Shown here: positions 18,576-28,400 of the stretch, one piece after another
Numbering within the stretch: the first letter of the stretch is position 1
Layout of the letters: each line of letters begins with the position of its first letter
Source: Pseudomonadota bacterium
Lineage (GTDB): Bacteria; Pseudomonadota; Gammaproteobacteria; Burkholderiales; Burkholderiaceae_D
Reading direction: 5' to 3'
Assembly (NCBI GenBank): GCA_021821365.1
Contig: JAKACN010000013.1
Span: 1 to 39,881, forward strand
DNA length: 39,881 nucleotides
Notes under the pieces: model-generated
Told to the model about the DNA's origin: nothing
Database searches by the model: none
Seen by the model: only the letters and a program-made list of their open reading frames with translations
Program-made: the position numbers and the translations under genes

Positions 18576-19604
18576 TCAGATGAATACCGGTTCCGGTTCC
18601 AGCATCACGCCGAACCTGGACATCACATCCATCTGAATCGCGTTCGCCAGCGCCGCGATCTCCTGCCCGGTCGCGCCGCCACGATTCACCAGCACCAGCG
18701 CCTGCTTCTCGTACACACCCGCGGCGCCCATGCTCTTCCCTTTCCATCCGCTCTGGTCGATCAGCCATCCTGCCGCAAGCTTGTAGCTGCCGTCGGGCTG
18801 AGGATAGCTGACCAGGTTCGGATGACTGGCCAGCAGCGCGTCGCGCAGGTCTGCCGATACCACCGGATTCTTGAAGAAGCTGCCTGCATTGCCGATTTTC
18901 GCCGGGTCCGGCAACTTGCGGTTGCGAATGGCAATGATCGCATCCGCGACATCCTGAGGCGCCGGCGATGCGACGGCGCGGGCCGTCAGCTCCTGAGCGA
19001 CATCAGCATACTGCGTCTGTGCCCGCCAGTTTTTCGGAAGGGCAAAGGTCACATCGAGAATCACTGCACGATCGCGCAATGCGTGCTTGAATAGGCTGTC
19101 GCGATAACCGAACCGGCAGGCGGCCTTGTCGAGCACGACGATTTCGCCCGTGTCGAAATCGAATGCCGTCAATGCATGAAAGCAATCCTTCACTTCAACA
19201 CCGTAAGCGCCGATGTTCTGTATCGGCGCAGCACCGACGCTGCCCGGTATGAGTGAGAGATTCTCCAGTCCGCCCATGCCCTGCCCGAGCGTCCACTGCA
19301 CGAACTGGTGCCAGTTCTCGCCCGCGGCGGCCTTGACGTACGTCGCTCCGGCATCCTCGGCGACGATTTCCACGCCGCTGGTCGACATGTGCAGGACAAG
19401 GCCCGCAAAATCGCGTGTCAGCAGCAGATTGCTTCCACCGCCGAGCACCAGCCGCGGCAGGCGTGCAAGGAAATCATCGCTCCTCACCTGCGTCAGCATG
19501 TCGGCCGACGTAACGCGCAGGTAAGCCTTGGCCTTTGCTGCGATGCCGAAGGTATTCAGGCCTTGCAGGGAAAAATCGTACTGGATGGGAAGGACAGGGG
19601 TCAT
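18576..19604 (-). CDS. murB: UDP-N-acetylmuramate dehydrogenase
   Basis: FAD- and NADPH-dependent reduction of UDP-GlcNAc-enolpyruvate to UDP-MurNAc in peptidoglycan synthesis; cytoplasmic. The 342-residue protein is the E. coli-like type I form. Conserved sites are LNTFGI near the N-terminus, the FAD loop GGGSNLL (55-61), IPGSVGAAPIQNIGAYG (119-135) and GNAGSFFKNP containing the catalytic serine that protonates the product. It lies outside any mur/fts cluster and is divergent from yajQ, with 149 bases between starts. Confidence 0.96.
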   Translation of the reverse strand: MTPVLPIQYDFSLQGLNTFGIAAKAKAYLRVTSADMLTQVRSDDFLARLPRLVLGGGSNLLLTRDFAGLVLHMSTSGVEIVAEDAGATYVKAAAGENWHQFVQWTLGQGMGGLENLSLIPGSVGAAPIQNIGAYGVEVKDCFHALTAFDFDTGEIVVLDKAACRFGYRDSLFKHALRDRAVILDVTFALPKNWRAQTQYADVAQELTARAVASPAPQDVADAIIAIRNRKLPDPAKIGNAGSFFKNPVVSADLRDALLASHPNLVSYPQPDGSYKLAAGWLIDQSGWKGKSMGAAGVYEKQALVLVNRGGATGQEIAALANAIQMDVMSRFGVMLEPEPVFI

Positions 19605-19753
19605 AGCGCGGCATTATATAGGGGTGGGCGCGCAGAACCTAGCCACCCGATTTTTTGTCGGCTAGAATGCCCCGGTTAATCGAACCACAATACAGCCCTG
19701 CCAGATAAAAATGACAACAGGCCTGTTGCCAAACGTGAAAAGAGAGTCCAGCC

Positions 19754-20239
19754 ATGCCGTCTTTTGATGTCGTATCCGAAGCCAACCTCGTCGAAGTCAA
19801 GAATGCCATCGACCAGTCGAACAAGGAAATTTCAACCCGCTTCGACTTCAAGGGCAGCGACGCCCGCGTGGAGCAGAAGGAACGCGAACTCACCGCTTAT
19901 GCGGATAGCGAATTCCAGTTGAACCAGGTGCGCGACGTGCTGACCGGAAAAATGGTGAAGCGCAACGTCGATGTCCGGTTCCTCGACATCGGCAAGATCG
20001 AGAAGATCGGCGGGGACAAGGTCAAGCAGGTCATCAAGATCAGGAACGGCATCGAATCGGACGCCGCCAAGAAGATCGTGCGCCTCGTCAAGGACAGCAA
20101 GCTGAAGGTTCAGGCCAGCATCCAGGGAGATGCCGTGCGAGTGACTGGTGCCAAGCGCGACGACCTGCAATCGGCCATCGCCCTGCTACGCAAGGAAGTG
20201 ACGGACCTGCCGCTGGAATTCAACAACTTCCGCGACTAG
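19754..20239 (+). CDS. yajQ: YajQ family nucleotide-binding protein
   Basis: A 161-residue protein of the YajQ/DUF520 family. Members fold as two ferredoxin-like domains that bind nucleotides; several have been shown to bind cyclic-di-GMP. Family segments are [20 protein letters not shown] at the start, [12 protein letters not shown] (29-40), [20 protein letters not shown] (69-88) and FNNFRD at the end. GAGAG lies eight bases upstream of the ATG. It is divergent from murB and stands alone. Confidence 0.95.
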   Translation: MPSFDVVSEANLVEVKNAIDQSNKEISTRFDFKGSDARVEQKERELTAYADSEFQLNQVRDVLTGKMVKRNVDVRFLDIGKIEKIGGDKVKQVIKIRNGIESDAAKKIVRLVKDSKLKVQASIQGDAVRVTGAKRDDLQSAIALLRKEVTDLPLEFNNFRD

Positions 20240-20370
20240 CACGACAGACTGTGGCGTCAGGTGAGGTCGGCAAGGACAGAAGTTGTGTGCCGGAAGAGGA
20301 AGGTGTTATTCTGCTCATGCAACTTTGCACCGTGGCATGAACCCGGCATGTTCGACTGACTTTCCTTGCT

Positions 20371-21003
20371 ATGCGCCCGACCACCCTTGCAGCCAGCCTC
20401 CTTCTCCTTGCCGGTACTGCCAACGCTGCCGATATCAGCGTGGTCGGATTGTTTCCCAACAAGGCGGTGCTGGTGGTGGACGGGGCAGCGCCGAAAACCT
20501 ATTCGGTCGGAGGGACGATTGCCAACGGCGTCATCCTGGTAGCGGCCGACAAGGCGTCAGCGACCATTGAAGCCAACGGCAAGCGGCAAGTCATCGCACT
20601 GGGCGAATACATGAACCGGAACGCCGGAAGCGGACGATCCAGCGTGACCCTGAAGGCCGACAGCCAGGGACATTACATGGTGCAGGGCCAGATCAACGGC
20701 GGCAGCGTGCGCATGCTGCTCGACACCGGGGCGACCATGATCGCCCTGCCCGCCTCCGATGCGACGCGACTCGGGATCGATTACAAGCGAGGCCGTGTAG
20801 CCTACATGAATACCGCCAACGGTGTTGCTCCGGCCTACCTGGTCAAGCTCAATACCGTCAAGGTCGGTGATATCGAAATCAACCAGATCGATGCCGTCGT
20901 GCAGGAACAGGGGCTTCCCTTCATTCTGCTCGGCATGTCCTTCCTCAATCGCACCGAAATGCGCCGCGAGGGCGACCAGATGGTGCTGACCAAGCGCTTC
21001 TGA
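20371..21003 (+). CDS. Retropepsin-like aspartic protease (exported)
   Basis: A 210-residue protein with a signal peptide (1-19; TTLAASLLLLAGTANA, cleavage before ADIS), then a DUF4124-like or linker region. A TIGR02281-type single-lobed aspartic protease domain follows (about 100-205) with the catalytic motif MLLDTGATMIALP (Asp118) and the second hydrophobic turn ILLGMSFLNR. Such proteins act as homodimers; the periplasmic substrate is unknown. No clear Shine-Dalgarno sequence precedes ATG 20371. It follows yajQ after 131 bases and converges with the DUF1269-type gene. Confidence 0.87.
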   Translation: MRPTTLAASLLLLAGTANAADISVVGLFPNKAVLVVDGAAPKTYSVGGTIANGVILVAADKASATIEANGKRQVIALGEYMNRNAGSGRSSVTLKADSQGHYMVQGQINGGSVRMLLDTGATMIALPASDATRLGIDYKRGRVAYMNTANGVAPAYLVKLNTVKVGDIEINQIDAVVQEQGLPFILLGMSFLNRTEMRREGDQMVLTKRF

Positions 21004-21028
21004 ACGCCGCTTTCGCGGCATCGCACCA

Positions 21029-21541
21029 TCACGGGAACGCCGGGATGTGCGGCTCCATGCCGCCGAACCTGGCTTCCGGATGACGTTTGAGCACCAGCTG
21101 CTCCGTTTCCGTGACACGCCGGTTCGGCACATCGATCATCAGAAGGACTTGCCCTCGCTCCATCGCCGCCTCGAAAGCTTTCAGGCGGGAATTGGGGATG
21201 GCAGCCGCCACCATGCCGGAGGCCCAGGCGCCGAACAATGCGCCGACGATGCCCGCGACCAGGACTGCGATCATCTGCAGACGCACCCCCTCCGGAGGGA
21301 ACAGAACGAGCAGCGCGCCGCCGACAAGGCCGATCGCGCCGCCAATCAGCATGCCGGACTCGGCGCCATGCACCAGGTCGGTTTTCTGCAGGAAGCTGGC
21401 CTCCGGCATGTCGGGAAGCGGAGTGCCATCCTTTGCACAAAAGTGGATGTACCGCTCCTCGATGCGGGCAAGCAGCAACTCGTCCAGCAGGCTGCGGGCA
21501 CTCGGAACGTCCGGCAGCATGAAATAGAGCCTGCGGCGCAT
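21029..21541 (-). CDS. DUF1269-type membrane protein
   Basis: A 170-residue protein that resembles the DUF1269 family. The soluble N-terminus (MRRRLYFMLPDVPSARSLLD) is ferredoxin-like in rhythm. Two glycine-rich hydrophobic segments follow (about 64-82, MLIGGAIGLVGGALLVLF; about 89-113, MIAVLVAGIVGALFGAWASG), then IPNSRLKAFEAAMERGQVLLMIDVP and a C-terminal tail ending EPHIPAFP. Glycine-zipper-like helices suggest membrane packing. Function is unknown. A strong AAGGAGG lies just upstream of ATG 21541. Confidence 0.8.
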   Translation of the reverse strand: MRRRLYFMLPDVPSARSLLDELLLARIEERYIHFCAKDGTPLPDMPEASFLQKTDLVHGAESGMLIGGAIGLVGGALLVLFPPEGVRLQMIAVLVAGIVGALFGAWASGMVAAAIPNSRLKAFEAAMERGQVLLMIDVPNRRVTETEQLVLKRHPEARFGGMEPHIPAFP

Positions 21542-21682
21542 GATTGCCTCCTTTTGACGCAGAGATTAGGGTCGTTATAGCAAACCCGCTTCGATCATGA
21601 AAGGACAATCTCGGGTAATTTCACCACTTTCCGGACGCGCATTTCAGCTTGGCAAGCATTGCGGCGCCGCAGGCACCGCCAG

Positions 21683-22744
21683 TTACTCCGATTCGTGCAG
21701 ACGGCGTTGCCTGACCGCGTCTGCCAGCCCTTCCAGGATCGTCACACTGGATTCCCAGTCGACGCAACCATCCGTGATCGACTGCCCGTATGTCAGCGGC
21801 TTGCCGGGAACCAGGTCCTGCCGGCCGCCGACCAGGTGCGACTCGACCATCACGCCGACGATACGTGTATCTCCGCTGGCAATCTGGCGCCCGATATCGG
21901 CGCAGACGGGAACCTGGTTTTCCGGCTTCTTGGAGCTGTTCGCATGGGAGGCGTCGATCATCAGGCGCGATGCCAGGCCGTTGGCCGCGATGTCCTTGCA
22001 GGCAGCATCGACGCTCGCCGCGTCGTAATTCGGCGCCTTGCCGCCACGCAGGATGACGTGGCAATCCTCATTGCCGTTGGTCGACACGATGGCCGAGTGC
22101 CCGCCCTTGGTGACCGACAGGAAGTGGTGCGGCTGGGACGCCGCCTTGATCGCGTCGACTGCGATCTTGATGCTGCCGTCGGTGCCGTTCTTGAATCCCA
22201 CCGGGCAGGACAAGCCGGACGCGAGTTCGCGGTGGACCTGCGATTCGGTGGTGCGCGCGCCGATCGCGCCCCAGCTGATGAGATCGGCCACATACTGCGG
22301 ACTGATCACGTCGAGGAATTCTGTGCCTGCCGGCAAGCCCAGCTCATTGATGTTCAGCAGCAGCTCGCGCGCCATGCGCAGGCCCTCGTTGATGCGGAAA
22401 CTGTTGTCCATGTAGGGGTCGTTGATCAGGCCCTTCCAGCCCACCGTGGTGCGCGGCTTCTCGAAATACACCCGCATCACGATTTCCAGGTCGCCGATGA
22501 AACGCTCGCGCTGCTCCGCTAGCCGGCGCGCATATTCCATCGCTGCCTTGGGATCATGGATCGAGCACGGACCGATCACGACCATCAAGCGGTCATCCTG
22601 ACCGTGCAAGATGCGATGCAAGGCGGTACGGGAGTCGGCAACGGTCGTTGACGCCTTGTCCGTGCAGGGGAATTCGCGAATGAGGTGCGAAGGTGGCGCG
22701 AGTTCTTTCAATTCTCGTATCCGTAGGTCATCGGTGCGCGGCAT
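21683..22744 (-). CDS. 3-deoxy-7-phosphoheptulonate (DAHP) synthase, class I
   Basis: First step of the shikimate pathway: phosphoenolpyruvate plus erythrose-4-phosphate to DAHP. The 353 residues match the AroF/G/H family, with GPCSIHD (58-64; metal-binding Cys60), RVYFEKPRTTVGWKG (Arg91, Lys96) and late motifs SVTKGGHSAIV and MIDASHANSSKKPENQ. I cannot decide from sequence alone which isozyme it is, so no symbol is given; the leader peptide rich in Phe and Tyr codons suggests response to those two amino acids. I chose ATG 22744 because CCGGAG precedes it; an upstream alternative adds nine unconserved residues. An attenuator lies directly upstream (22790-22926). Confidence 0.95.
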   Translation of the reverse strand: MPRTDDLRIRELKELAPPSHLIREFPCTDKASTTVADSRTALHRILHGQDDRLMVVIGPCSIHDPKAAMEYARRLAEQRERFIGDLEIVMRVYFEKPRTTVGWKGLINDPYMDNSFRINEGLRMARELLLNINELGLPAGTEFLDVISPQYVADLISWGAIGARTTESQVHRELASGLSCPVGFKNGTDGSIKIAVDAIKAASQPHHFLSVTKGGHSAIVSTNGNEDCHVILRGGKAPNYDAASVDAACKDIAANGLASRLMIDASHANSSKKPENQVPVCADIGRQIASGDTRIVGVMVESHLVGGRQDLVPGKPLTYGQSITDGCVDWESSVTILEGLADAVRQRRLHESE

Positions 22745-22789
22745 GTTTTTTCTCCGGGTCAAAAGTTTCAAAACATAAAGCTGAAAAAG

Positions 22790-22817
22790 AAAAAACCGCC
22801 ATCGCTGGCGGTTTTTT
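22790..22817 (-). terminator. Attenuator terminator (segments 3:4) of the DAHP synthase gene
   Basis: Perfect 12-base-pair stem AAAAAACCGCCA (22790-22801) with TGGCGGTTTTTT (22806-22817), loop TCGC. Read on the minus strand the stem ends in six T followed by CTTTTTC. It lies 45 bases before the DAHP synthase ATG, so it must be read through for expression. Confidence 0.9.
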
Positions 22818-22900
22818 CTAGAAATTCGGTTCGAGCTCTCTTCTATTCGTGCGCTTACCGCTTTTCCACCGCCATGGGGCTGGAATAGCTAAAGTGGAAA
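22790..22900 (-). promoter_or_regulatory. Phe/Tyr transcription attenuator
   Basis: Four mutually exclusive segments can be drawn on the minus strand. Segment 1 TTTCCAC (22894-22900, inside leader codons 10-11) pairs with segment 2 GTGGAAA (22863-22869, codons 20-22). The overlapping segment-2 sequence TGGCGGT (22868-22874, codons 18-20) pairs with ACCGCCA (22806-22812), the left arm of the terminator. Segments 3:4 form the terminator at 22790-22817. Ribosome stalling at the aromatic codons (3-14) would leave segment 2 free and permit the antiterminator. This is a paper model. Confidence 0.75.
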
Positions 22901-22926
22901 TAAAAGTAAAAGCGCGCGAAAGTCAT
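22855..22926 (-). CDS. Aromatic-rich leader peptide of the DAHP synthase attenuator
   Basis: A 23-residue open frame beginning MTFARFYFYFHFSY; of residues 3-14, five are Phe and three are Tyr, far beyond chance composition. It ends at TAA (22855-22857), 37 bases before the terminator stem. This composition and position are those of a leader peptide whose translation senses charged tRNA-Phe and tRNA-Tyr, as in pheA-type attenuators. No good Shine-Dalgarno sequence precedes ATG 22926, which is the main weakness; the promoter in 22927-23060 is not evident either. The product itself is expected to have no other role. Confidence 0.8.
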   Translation of the reverse strand: MTFARFYFYFHFSYSSPMAVEKR

Positions 22927-23060
22927 GTTTTTCAGAGGTTTTGCAGAAAATCTAGATGAATAGTGCAATAAATAATGGGGTTTTGCAAGGGATCAGGGCG
23001 AATTTTGTCTCTGCCGCAGGAAAAATCATGGTTTCCGAGGCGAAAGGGCGGCCTCCCCGA

Positions 23061-24521
23061 TCAAGCCGTCCCGCCCACCGTCACGCCTTCGATCCGCAGG
23101 GTCGGCTGGCCGACGCCAACGGGGACGCTTTGCCCTTCCTTGCCGCACACGCCGACACCGCTGTCCAGCCGCATGTCGTTGCCGATCATGGACACCCTGT
23201 TGAGTACATCCGGGCCGTTGCCGATGAGTGTGGCGCCCTTGACCGGATAGGTTACCTTGCCGTCCTCGATCATGTAGGCTTCGCTCGCCGAGAAGACGAA
23301 CTTGCCGTTGGTGATGTCGACCTGGCCGCCGCCGAAATTCACGGCATACAAGCCATTCTTCACGGAAGCGATGATCTCAGCCGGATCCTTGTCGCCGGCC
23401 AGCATGTAGGTATTGGTCATGCGCGGCATCGGCAGGTGCGCATAGGATTCGCGCCTCGCATTGCCTGTGACGGCCATCTTCAACAGGCGGGCGTTCATGG
23501 TGTCCTGCATGTAGCCTTTCAGGATGCCGTCTTCGATCAGCGTTGTGCACTGGGTCGGATTGCCTTCGTCGTCGATATTGAGTGAACCGCGGCGATTGGC
23601 GATGGTGCCGTCGTCCACGACGGTCACGCCCTTGGCCGCAACGCGTTCGCCGATGCGCCCGGAGAAGGTGCTGGAGCCCTTGCGGTTGAAATCGCCCTCG
23701 AGGCCATGGCCGATCGCTTCGTGCAGCAGCACGCCCGGCCATCCCGGCCCGAGCACCACGGTCATGGTCCCGGCCGGCGCAGGACGCGCATCGAGGTTGA
23801 CGATGGCCGCCTCAACTGCCTCGGTGGCATAGCGCTCCAGCAGTTCGTCGCTGAAATAGCCATAATCGTAGCGACCGCCGCCGCCGCTGGAGCCGATTTC
23901 GCGACGACCGTTCTGTTCGGCAATCACCGTCACCGAGACACGTACCAGCGGGCGGATATCCGCGGCTAACACGCCGTCGCTGCGTACCACCAGCACGACA
24001 TCGTATTCGCCCGCCAGGCCGGCCATCACCTGCACCACGCGGGGATCGCGCGCGCGGGCAATACGCTCGACCTTTTCAAGAAGCTTCACTTTCGCCGTGG
24101 CGTCGAGCGAAGCCAGGGGATCGTTCGGCAGATACAAGGAACGCCCCCCCGCAGTCTGTATCGACGACGCGACCTTGACCTTGCCCGCACCCTGGCGCGC
24201 GATGGTGCGCGTGGCCTCCGCCGCCTGCAGCAATGCGCTTTCGGAAATCTCGTCCGAATAGGAAAAGGCCGTCTTGTCGCCGGATACCGCGCGCACGCCG
24301 ACACCCTGGTCAATGGAGAAGCTGCCTGTCTTGACGATGCCCTCTTCCAGGCTCCAGCCCTCGTTTTTCGTGAACTGGAAGTACAGGTCGGCGTAATCGA
24401 CACGGTGGCTGAAAATCGCATCCAGTGCCTTGATCAGCTTGCCTTCATCCAGGCCGAAAGGCGCAAGCAGGATATCGCGGGCAACGGCAAGGGTTTGAAG
24501 ATTCGGTTCGAACGGATTCAT
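23061..24521 (-). CDS. tldD: Metalloprotease TldD
   Basis: Subunit of the TldD/TldE (PmbA) heterodimeric metallopeptidase, which cleaves unfolded peptides and in E. coli matures microcin B17 and degrades CcdA. The 486 residues match the family (481 in E. coli). The zinc motif HEAIGH lies at 267-272 within [15 protein letters not shown]. The [23 protein letters not shown] stretch and the C-terminal glycine-rich [19 protein letters not shown] are typical. I chose ATG 24521; an upstream TTG adds six residues. The partner gene tldE is not in the window. It lies downstream of the nitrilase-family gene and yhdP on the same strand. Confidence 0.96.
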   Translation of the reverse strand: MNPFEPNLQTLAVARDILLAPFGLDEGKLIKALDAIFSHRVDYADLYFQFTKNEGWSLEEGIVKTGSFSIDQGVGVRAVSGDKTAFSYSDEISESALLQAAEATRTIARQGAGKVKVASSIQTAGGRSLYLPNDPLASLDATAKVKLLEKVERIARARDPRVVQVMAGLAGEYDVVLVVRSDGVLAADIRPLVRVSVTVIAEQNGRREIGSSGGGGRYDYGYFSDELLERYATEAVEAAIVNLDARPAPAGTMTVVLGPGWPGVLLHEAIGHGLEGDFNRKGSSTFSGRIGERVAAKGVTVVDDGTIANRRGSLNIDDEGNPTQCTTLIEDGILKGYMQDTMNARLLKMAVTGNARRESYAHLPMPRMTNTYMLAGDKDPAEIIASVKNGLYAVNFGGGQVDITNGKFVFSASEAYMIEDGKVTYPVKGATLIGNGPDVLNRVSMIGNDMRLDSGVGVCGKEGQSVPVGVGQPTLRIEGVTVGGTA

Positions 24522-24663
24522 GGGATTGGTGCGCGCCAATGGCGCGAATTCGGATTGGTCAATGCAATAGATTGTAGAGCATCTGTCTGCGCTCTGGTTT
24601 CTTCGAACGTGCCGCTCGAAAAAAAGAACGCGCCGGCAGAAGTCGTTTTCCCGCAGGAACGCG

Positions 24664-25473
<810 letters not shown>

Positions 25474-25488
25474 GGCGTTTCGATCGTC

Positions 25489-28400
25489 CTATCCGGAATT
25501 GCCGACTGCTTCCGTTGCGGGGGCAGTCGTCTTGCGCAAGAGCTTGGTCACCACCGGGTCCTTCCATGGTCCGGTCACCTGGTACTCGAAAGTGAAGGCT
25601 TTCATCAGCGGGTCGCGCAGAAACAGTTGCGCGAGGAAACTGCCCACGCCAATCACCGGGTTGACAGCCAGGCCATACACCACCGATGCGGTACCGACGT
25701 TGATCTCGGGGATCACCACGACATGCAGATTCTGCACCTCCTTGTCGATATCCGCACTGCCGTCGATCAGCACGGTCGCGGAGGAACCGCGCATCTTGAA
25801 GTTGTCGGTCTTCGCCACGCCCTGTGCGATGCTTGCCGTGGCGGTCACGCCGTCGAAGGCGAATCCTTCCGAGAATACGTCGCGAAAATCCAGCGCGAGC
25901 CGGCGCGGAAGCGATTGCAGGCTCAGCACGCCCAGCAGCTTGGCCGCGCCCGGTTCAACCTTCAGGAACTGGCCGGAGGCGAGATCGAGCCGCAACTGTC
26001 CGCTCAGGCTCGGGATGTCGAGCGAGAACGGCAAGCCTTTCCAGCTGATCTCGCCCTCCATCTTGCCCTTGCCGCCGCGCAGGACGTTGTTGAAGCCGAA
26101 CCTGTCAAGCAGCCGGCCAGCATCGCTGATGTTCAGCGTGTAATTCAGGTTCGACAGGCTCTCGCCGTCCTTGTTCGTCCATTTGCCGATGGCTTTCAGC
26201 TCGGCATCGGGATTGGCGATCGAGAGCTTGCTGATGCGCCATTCGCGCCCGCTGAATCCGCGGCGGTTCTGGGCCATCAGTTCCAGGTGGCCGAACCTCT
26301 TTCCGAACAGTTCAAAATTCTCGGCAACGATGTCGACCGCCGGCATCTGTGTCGTGGTGTCCTTGCCCTCGAACAGCTCGGTCACGTCCGACGCCGCGGA
26401 CTTGGGAATGATGAGGGACGCCAGCCGCGCGGTGATCTTGCCGAGGGCCTGGCCCGCCTGCGATTCGGTCCAGGTGACATAACCCGAAACCTGCTCCGAA
26501 TCGATGTTCGCCTGCCATGCGCCCTTCTGATGCGATGCGCCCACCACGACGTCGTTGAGGGTCCTGCCTTGCACGATCAGTTCGGTGGCACGCGCTGCCA
26601 GCACTTCCGGATCGATATACTGCGAAATCGACAGCGCATCCGGCTGCTTGCGCGTTTCCACCTGGCGGCCGGCAGACACGACCGACGTCATGGCACGACG
26701 CCATGCATCAATGTCGAGCGACTTCATGCTGACATTGGCGATCACGCCACTGTCCGGCTGCGGCGCGGGCACATTGACGCCGATGCCGCCGCGCACCACG
26801 CGCCATTCGGCATCCTTCTCAGGACCCTTCTGACGCTCGTAGCGCGCAGAAATCGCGGATCCGAGCGACAGCTTCATTTCGTCGCGCGAGATGGACGCAT
26901 CTGTCGAGGGTAGCCCGGCAAGCTCGAAGCGCAGCGGCATCACCTCGTTCGCGGCTTTGCGCAAGGGCACGGGAAAGTCCAGCGAAATGCCGGCAAGATT
27001 CGATTCGACCACGATTTCCGGATGCTTGTTTTTCACGCGAACGGTCGTCGTGTAGCGCGTGCTGCCCGCAAAGCGTTCCGACGAATGCTGCGTGACCGGT
27101 ATGGCATATACCTTGCGCACGCCATCCGCGGTCAGGCTACCTTCGGCCTTCACGAGAATCGTCCCGTCACGCTGCGTGCCTCCGGACACCACCACCGGTC
27201 CGCCAAGAAAATTCGATTTGATGCCGCCGATGGAAAAGCCGTTTTCGTGGAATTCCAGCTTGCCGTTCGATGCCTGCAAGGGCGGCATTGCATTTTTCAG
27301 GATGACGCTGTTGCCGATGAATTGCAGACTACCGTTCACCTTCGCCGCATGCAGATCCTCCAGGGGGAGCCGCAGTTTCAGTGCAAGTTTCGCGTTGCCG
27401 GAACCTTTTGTTTCCTCGGTGAAGTGATCGATCCAGCCGGCGACCGGGCTCTCGTTGGTAAACCGGAGGAATTCCTGCAGGGGTCCGGCGGCATCGCCGT
27501 CGACATCGAGCATCATGTCAGGGCGGGACAAATCCGGAATCACGGCTTTCACGCGCGAGAGGCTGGTGCCGGATGTCCTCGCGCTGTCGGCGGTGATTTC
27601 CATGCGCGCGCGCTCGAAGGCGATCGTGCCGTTGATCCGGTCGATCACCGGCCAGAGCGGCGACTTGCCGTCGTCAGCAAACTTGCCCGGCGCATAGTTC
27701 AGCACGCCGTCCTCGATGCGTCCGAACACGCTGAATTCGCCCCTGGGCTTGTCGCGATACGTGCCCGCATTGAACGGAAACTGGTCGAGGTCGCCCTTGA
27801 GTCGCAGGCGCACGTCCTTGACGGCTCCGCCGACCAGCGCGCCGGTCAGCCACTCTCGCAGGGTTGCCGGCGTCTGGATCGGCAGATAGCGTCCGACTTG
27901 CGGCAATTCGAGCCTGTTCAGCTTTCCGGTGATGTCGATATGGCCCTGCAGCTTTCCCGGCTGCCGGGTCAAGGGCATCAGATGCCTCCCGGAGAACGAG
28001 CCGGAAAGACCCTCTTGGACGAAATCCATCTTCTGCAGGTCGACCAGCAGCTGGTTGTTTTCCTGGAATACCCAGTTGGCCTGCATGTTGAGCCGGTCGA
28101 ACGGCATGGCCGGCTCCTCGAAATAGCCCGGCAATTGCAGCACGAGCTTGTCCGACGCAAGGCTGAGCAGACCGCCGCGGTCGTTGGCCTCCACTCTGCC
28201 GGTCAGGTTGTCGAAGCCCGGGATGGCCGGCACGGCGGCCTGGGCGGACACGCCTGCGGACTTGGGCCGGGCCGGGCGCGCGGCCTGCGGCTTGAGCGAC
28301 AGTCCAATGAATTCACCCTTGATGTTGTAGGCGGATATGTCCGGATAGGCGCCGTGCCACTGCGCGGAAAAATCCCGAAGGACGCCGCGCGGCGCGAAAT

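Noticed and set aside
22790-22817. Terminator of tldD
   Set aside because: It lies about 240 bases past the tldD stop and directly after an aromatic-rich frame with sequence complementary to its arm; the attenuator explanation fits better, although it may also stop tldD read-through.
22949-22988. Sigma-70 promoter for the DAHP synthase leader
   Set aside because: TTGCAA and several AT-rich hexamers are present, but no -35/-10 pair has both good matches and 16-18 base spacing, so none is assigned.
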